From positions 1 to 8,791 of the forward strand of contig CANBRV010000083.1 in the NCBI GenBank assembly GCA_947372005.1: 8,791 nt of DNA. The letters run 5' to 3'. Below are positions 6,653 to 8,791 of this stretch, in pieces. The translations under genes and the position numbers were made by a program. Every line of letters begins with the position of its first letter. The first letter of the stretch is position 1. This stretch comes from Comamonadaceae bacterium. GTDB lineage: Bacteria; Pseudomonadota; Gammaproteobacteria; Burkholderiales; Burkholderiaceae_C. The notes below the pieces were generated by a model that saw nothing but the letters and a program-made list of their open reading frames with translations, ran no database searches and was not told where the DNA came from.

Positions 6653-6673
6653 GCGGCGTGCGATTCGCCACTT
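6651..6673 (+). promoter_or_regulatory. Intercistronic stem-loop between binding protein and first permease
   Basis: AAGCGGCG (6651-6658) can pair with CGCCACTT (6666-6673) through seven base pairs and one C-A mismatch, around a seven-base loop, followed by TTAATTTT. It begins in the stop codon of the binding protein and ends seven bases before the permease start. Such hairpins often protect the 3' end of binding-protein mRNA or cause partial termination, giving more receptor than permease. A role here is inferred; the T-run is interrupted, so full termination is unlikely. Confidence 0.4.
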
Positions 6674-6679
6674 TTAATT

Positions 6680-7351
6680 TTGCTCATTCAACTCGACTTC
6701 TTTGCCGTTCTAAGCGAATGGCCTTTGCTGGTCAAAGGCATCGCTTGGACAATAGGGCTGACGACAATCGCGGCCACCCTAGGCGTGGTTTTAGGGATTG
6801 TTTGTGCATGGACTCGGGTCTATGGCGCACCATTCTTTAAGGCGGTTGTCGGCAGTTATGTCGAGCTGATTCGCAACACACCCTTCATCGTTCAACTCTT
6901 CTTTATCTTTTTTGGTTTGCCTGCGGCTGGCGTTCGGCTTTCACCCGAAGTCGCATCCATCATTGCGATGGTAATGAACTTGGGGGCGTATGCGACGGAG
7001 ATTGTGCGTGCAGGCATTGAGGCCACGCCGCGTGGGCAAATCATGGCGGCCCAGAGTTTGGGAATGCGTCCACTGCGCGTGTTCGTATCCATCGTGCTGC
7101 CCCCTGCGCTGCAAACCGTGTGGCCTGCTATGGTGAGTCAAATCATCATCGTGATGCTGGGCTCGGCGGTATGCGGACAAATTTCGACGGAGGAACTGAG
7201 CTACGCGGCCAACCTCATTCAGTCACGCAACTTCCGCGCTTTCGAATCCTTCATAATTGCGGCGTTGATTTATCTAGGGCTGGCGATGGTACTGCGCCGC
7301 GTTTTGCAACTCGTGGGCAAGCATTTGATTTTTGGGCATTCCCGTGGTTGA
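6680..7351 (+). CDS. Polar amino acid type ABC transporter permease 1 (HisM/GlnP family)
   Basis: Inner-membrane permease subunit of 223 residues, normal for the HisMQ/GlnP family. The N-terminal family signature YVELIRNTPFIVQLFFIFFG is at 60-79. The cytoplasmic EAA loop that docks on the ATPase, EIVRAGIEATPRGQIMAAQSLGM, is at 107-129. Hydrophobic spans are seen at about 22-43, 66-81, 91-106, 136-161 and 190-210. Translation most likely starts at TTG 6680; ATT 6677 is another possibility. No Shine-Dalgarno is visible, the frame upstream is closed only by the binding protein's TAA at 6650, and no ATG gives a full first membrane span. It pairs with the overlapping second permease gene; the two probably form the heterodimeric channel. 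Confidence 0.92.
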   Translation: MLIQLDFFAVLSEWPLLVKGIAWTIGLTTIAATLGVVLGIVCAWTRVYGAPFFKAVVGSYVELIRNTPFIVQLFFIFFGLPAAGVRLSPEVASIIAMVMNLGAYATEIVRAGIEATPRGQIMAAQSLGMRPLRVFVSIVLPPALQTVWPAMVSQIIIVMLGSAVCGQISTEELSYAANLIQSRNFRAFESFIIAALIYLGLAMVLRRVLQLVGKHLIFGHSRG

Positions 7352-8006
7352 GTTCTCCATTGCCACTATTTTTGAGCACTTGGTTTTGGCTGCACGTTGG
7401 ACGGTGGCGCTTTCACTCATCGCCTTTATGCTCGGCGGCGTGATGGGCTTGGTTTTGCTAGTGGCGCGGATTGCCAGCGGCAGGCAAGGCCTTAAGCCTT
7501 TGGGATATGCGGTCACTACATATGTGCAATTGTTTCAAGGCACGCCGCTGCTCATGCAACTTTTTCTCGCCTACTTTGGCCTTGCCTTGTTTGGCGTCAA
7601 GACCAGCGCTTGGACAGCGGCGGCGTTTGCGCTGACGCTATACACCAGCGCGTTTTTGACCGAGATTTGGCGTGGCTGCGTCGAGGCCATCCCGCGTGGC
7701 CAGTGGTATGCGGCCAAGGCGGTAGGCTTTGGTTTTGTAGGTGAACTGCGCCACGTTATTCTGCCGCAAGCAGGCAAGATTGCGATTGCTCCCACTGTCG
7801 GATTCTTGGTGCAAGTGATTAAGGGCACAGCGCTCGCATCCGTCATTGGCTTTGTTGAACTCACCAAAGCGGGCGGCATGATTGCCAACGCCAGCTTCAA
7901 ACCTTTCCTCACCTATTCGTGTGTGGCACTGTGTTACTTTGCTCTATGTTTTCCGATTAGCTGGTACGCCAAGCGACTGGAGCGACGATTGGCTGCGGCG
8001 CAATAA
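7344..8006 (+). CDS. Polar amino acid type ABC transporter permease 2 (HisM/GlnP family)
   Basis: Second inner-membrane permease subunit, 220 residues from GTG 7344. The family signature YVQLFQGTPLLMQLFLAYFG is at 60-79 and the EAA loop EIWRGCVEAIPRGQWYAAKAVG at 107-128. Hydrophobic spans lie at about 15-42, 65-83, 92-105, 147-170 and 187-207. The start is uncertain: GTG 7344 overlaps the end of permease 1 by eight bases (GTGGTTGA), a typical translational coupling arrangement, while TTG 7332 would add four residues. Neither has a good Shine-Dalgarno. The sequence differs clearly from permease 1, so a heterodimer is likely. No ATP-binding subunit gene follows: the next gene, glcE, starts nine bases after the stop. 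Confidence 0.92.
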   Translation: MVEFSIATIFEHLVLAARWTVALSLIAFMLGGVMGLVLLVARIASGRQGLKPLGYAVTTYVQLFQGTPLLMQLFLAYFGLALFGVKTSAWTAAAFALTLYTSAFLTEIWRGCVEAIPRGQWYAAKAVGFGFVGELRHVILPQAGKIAIAPTVGFLVQVIKGTALASVIGFVELTKAGGMIANASFKPFLTYSCVALCYFALCFPISWYAKRLERRLAAAQ

Positions 8007-8015
8007 TATTCACCC

Positions 8016-8791
8016 ATGACTTCTCTCAAGCATTTACAAGATCAAATTAGCCAAGCTCGTGCGGGGCGAGAAACGCTACGCATCCGCGGCGGCGGCTCTA
8101 AAGATTTTTATGGCAACGCACTAGGCCGTTTTGCAGTACTCGATACGCGTACCCATTGCGGCATCACCAGCTACGAGCCCAGCGAGTTGGTTGTTACTGT
8201 TCGCGCAGGGACGCCGCTGGCCGAATTAGAGGCGGCGCTTGCTGAGAAAAATCAATATCTACCGTTTGAGCCGCCAAGTTTTACGAAGTTAGGTACGGTC
8301 GGCGGCATGGTTGCAAGTGGCTTATCGGGCGCAGCCCGCGCTAGTGTGGGCTCTGTGCGTGATCATATTTTGGGTGTGCAAATCATAAATGGAGCAGGCG
8401 AGGTTTTGAATTTTGGCGGCACGGTGATGAAAAACGTGGCAGGCTATGACGTGAGTCGTCTGATGGCTGGCTCGATGGGCACGCTCGCGCTTATCACCGA
8501 GGTCTCACTCAAAGTGCTGCCGATACCCGTTGCCGACGCTACGCTGATGTGCCAAATCGGACAATCTGCAGCCTTAAAGTTAATGAATCAATGGCGTGCC
8601 CAGCCGCTACCCATCAATAGCACGGCTTGGTTGCGAGACGATACGGCCGCATTAGCATCCGATTCATCTGCGGCAGACTACTTATTCGTTAGATTGCGCG
8701 GCGCGAAAGCAGCAGTGGATAGCGCGCTAGGCCTTATTCAACAAGATGTGCAGACCGCTGGCGGTACGGCAACGGCAATGAGTGCAGCCGC
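8016..8791 (+). CDS. glcE: Glycolate oxidase FAD-binding subunit GlcE (partial, C-terminus off window)
   Basis: FAD-binding subunit of the glycolate oxidase complex GlcDEF, which oxidises glycolate to glyoxylate and passes electrons towards the respiratory chain. My reading from ATG 8016 gives 258 complete codons open to the right edge; full GlcE is about 350-370 residues. The PCMH-type FAD domain is clear: LRIRGGGSKDFYG (21-33), ELVVTVRAGTPLAELEAAL (57-75), FEPPSFTKLGTVGGMVASG (84-102), GAARASVGSVRDHILGVQ (105-122), then the GlcE/GlcD hallmark GGTVMKNVAGYDVSRLMAG (134-152) and GTLALITEVSLKVLP (155-169). It is shorter than GlcD and lacks GlcD's extra N-terminal segment. It starts nine bases after the permease stop, without an obvious Shine-Dalgarno, so it probably shares the transporter transcript. 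glcD is not upstream as is usual; glcF may follow beyond the edge. Confidence 0.93.
   Translation, partial: MTSLKHLQDQISQARAGRETLRIRGGGSKDFYGNALGRFAVLDTRTHCGITSYEPSELVVTVRAGTPLAELEAALAEKNQYLPFEPPSFTKLGTVGGMVASGLSGAARASVGSVRDHILGVQIINGAGEVLNFGGTVMKNVAGYDVSRLMAGSMGTLALITEVSLKVLPIPVADATLMCQIGQSAALKLMNQWRAQPLPINSTAWLRDDTAALASDSSAADYLFVRLRGAKAAVDSALGLIQQDVQTAGGTATAMSAA

Overview
This looks like ordinary chromosomal DNA from a betaproteobacterium, most likely order Burkholderiales. The clues are roughly half-GC composition, a cysteine-free (Mg-type) HemB, a Liv-type periplasmic binding protein, and a polar amino-acid-type ABC transporter beside glcE. The placement is inferred from protein character alone; no genus can be named. 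Coding density is very high: every inter-gene gap is under about 125 bases, and no RNA gene, mobile element or CRISPR array was seen.

Layout, left to right. (1) 1-1190, minus: a nearly complete Liv-type (branched-chain amino acid/amide family) periplasmic binding protein cut by the window edge, preceded by a 123-base gap holding a perfect 8-bp palindrome. (2) 1314-2075, minus: a classical SDR oxidoreductase, divergent by only 26 bases from (3) 2102-2704, plus: a DsbA-fold/kappa-GST-like 2-hydroxychromene-2-carboxylate isomerase family protein. (4) A minus-strand run read hemB (5417-4404), a prolyl-4-hydroxylase-like 2OG-Fe(II) dioxygenase (4387-3713) and a CorA-like metal channel (3705-2716). 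Its gaps of 16 and 7 bases suggest one transcript; it converges on the isomerase gene. (5) A plus-strand run starts 33 bases from hemB on the other strand: a small cupin (5451-5840), a family-3 periplasmic binding protein (5861-6652), two HisM/GlnP-type permeases (6680-7351 and 7344-8006) and glcE (from 8016, cut by the right edge).

How the genes fit together. HemB makes porphobilinogen for haem. The dioxygenase and CorA-like genes behind it depend on or move divalent metal ions, but a functional link is only suggested by gene order. The plus-strand run is an ABC importer lacking a local ATPase and continuing into the FAD subunit of glycolate oxidase. This raises the possibility that the imported solute is related to 2-hydroxy-acid metabolism, and the binding protein lacks the usual aspartate expected to bind an alpha-amino group. 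I see no convincing previously undescribed system. The points most worth a second look are the ligand of this transporter and its coupling to glcE, the cupin at the operon head, and the hemB-dioxygenase-corA grouping.
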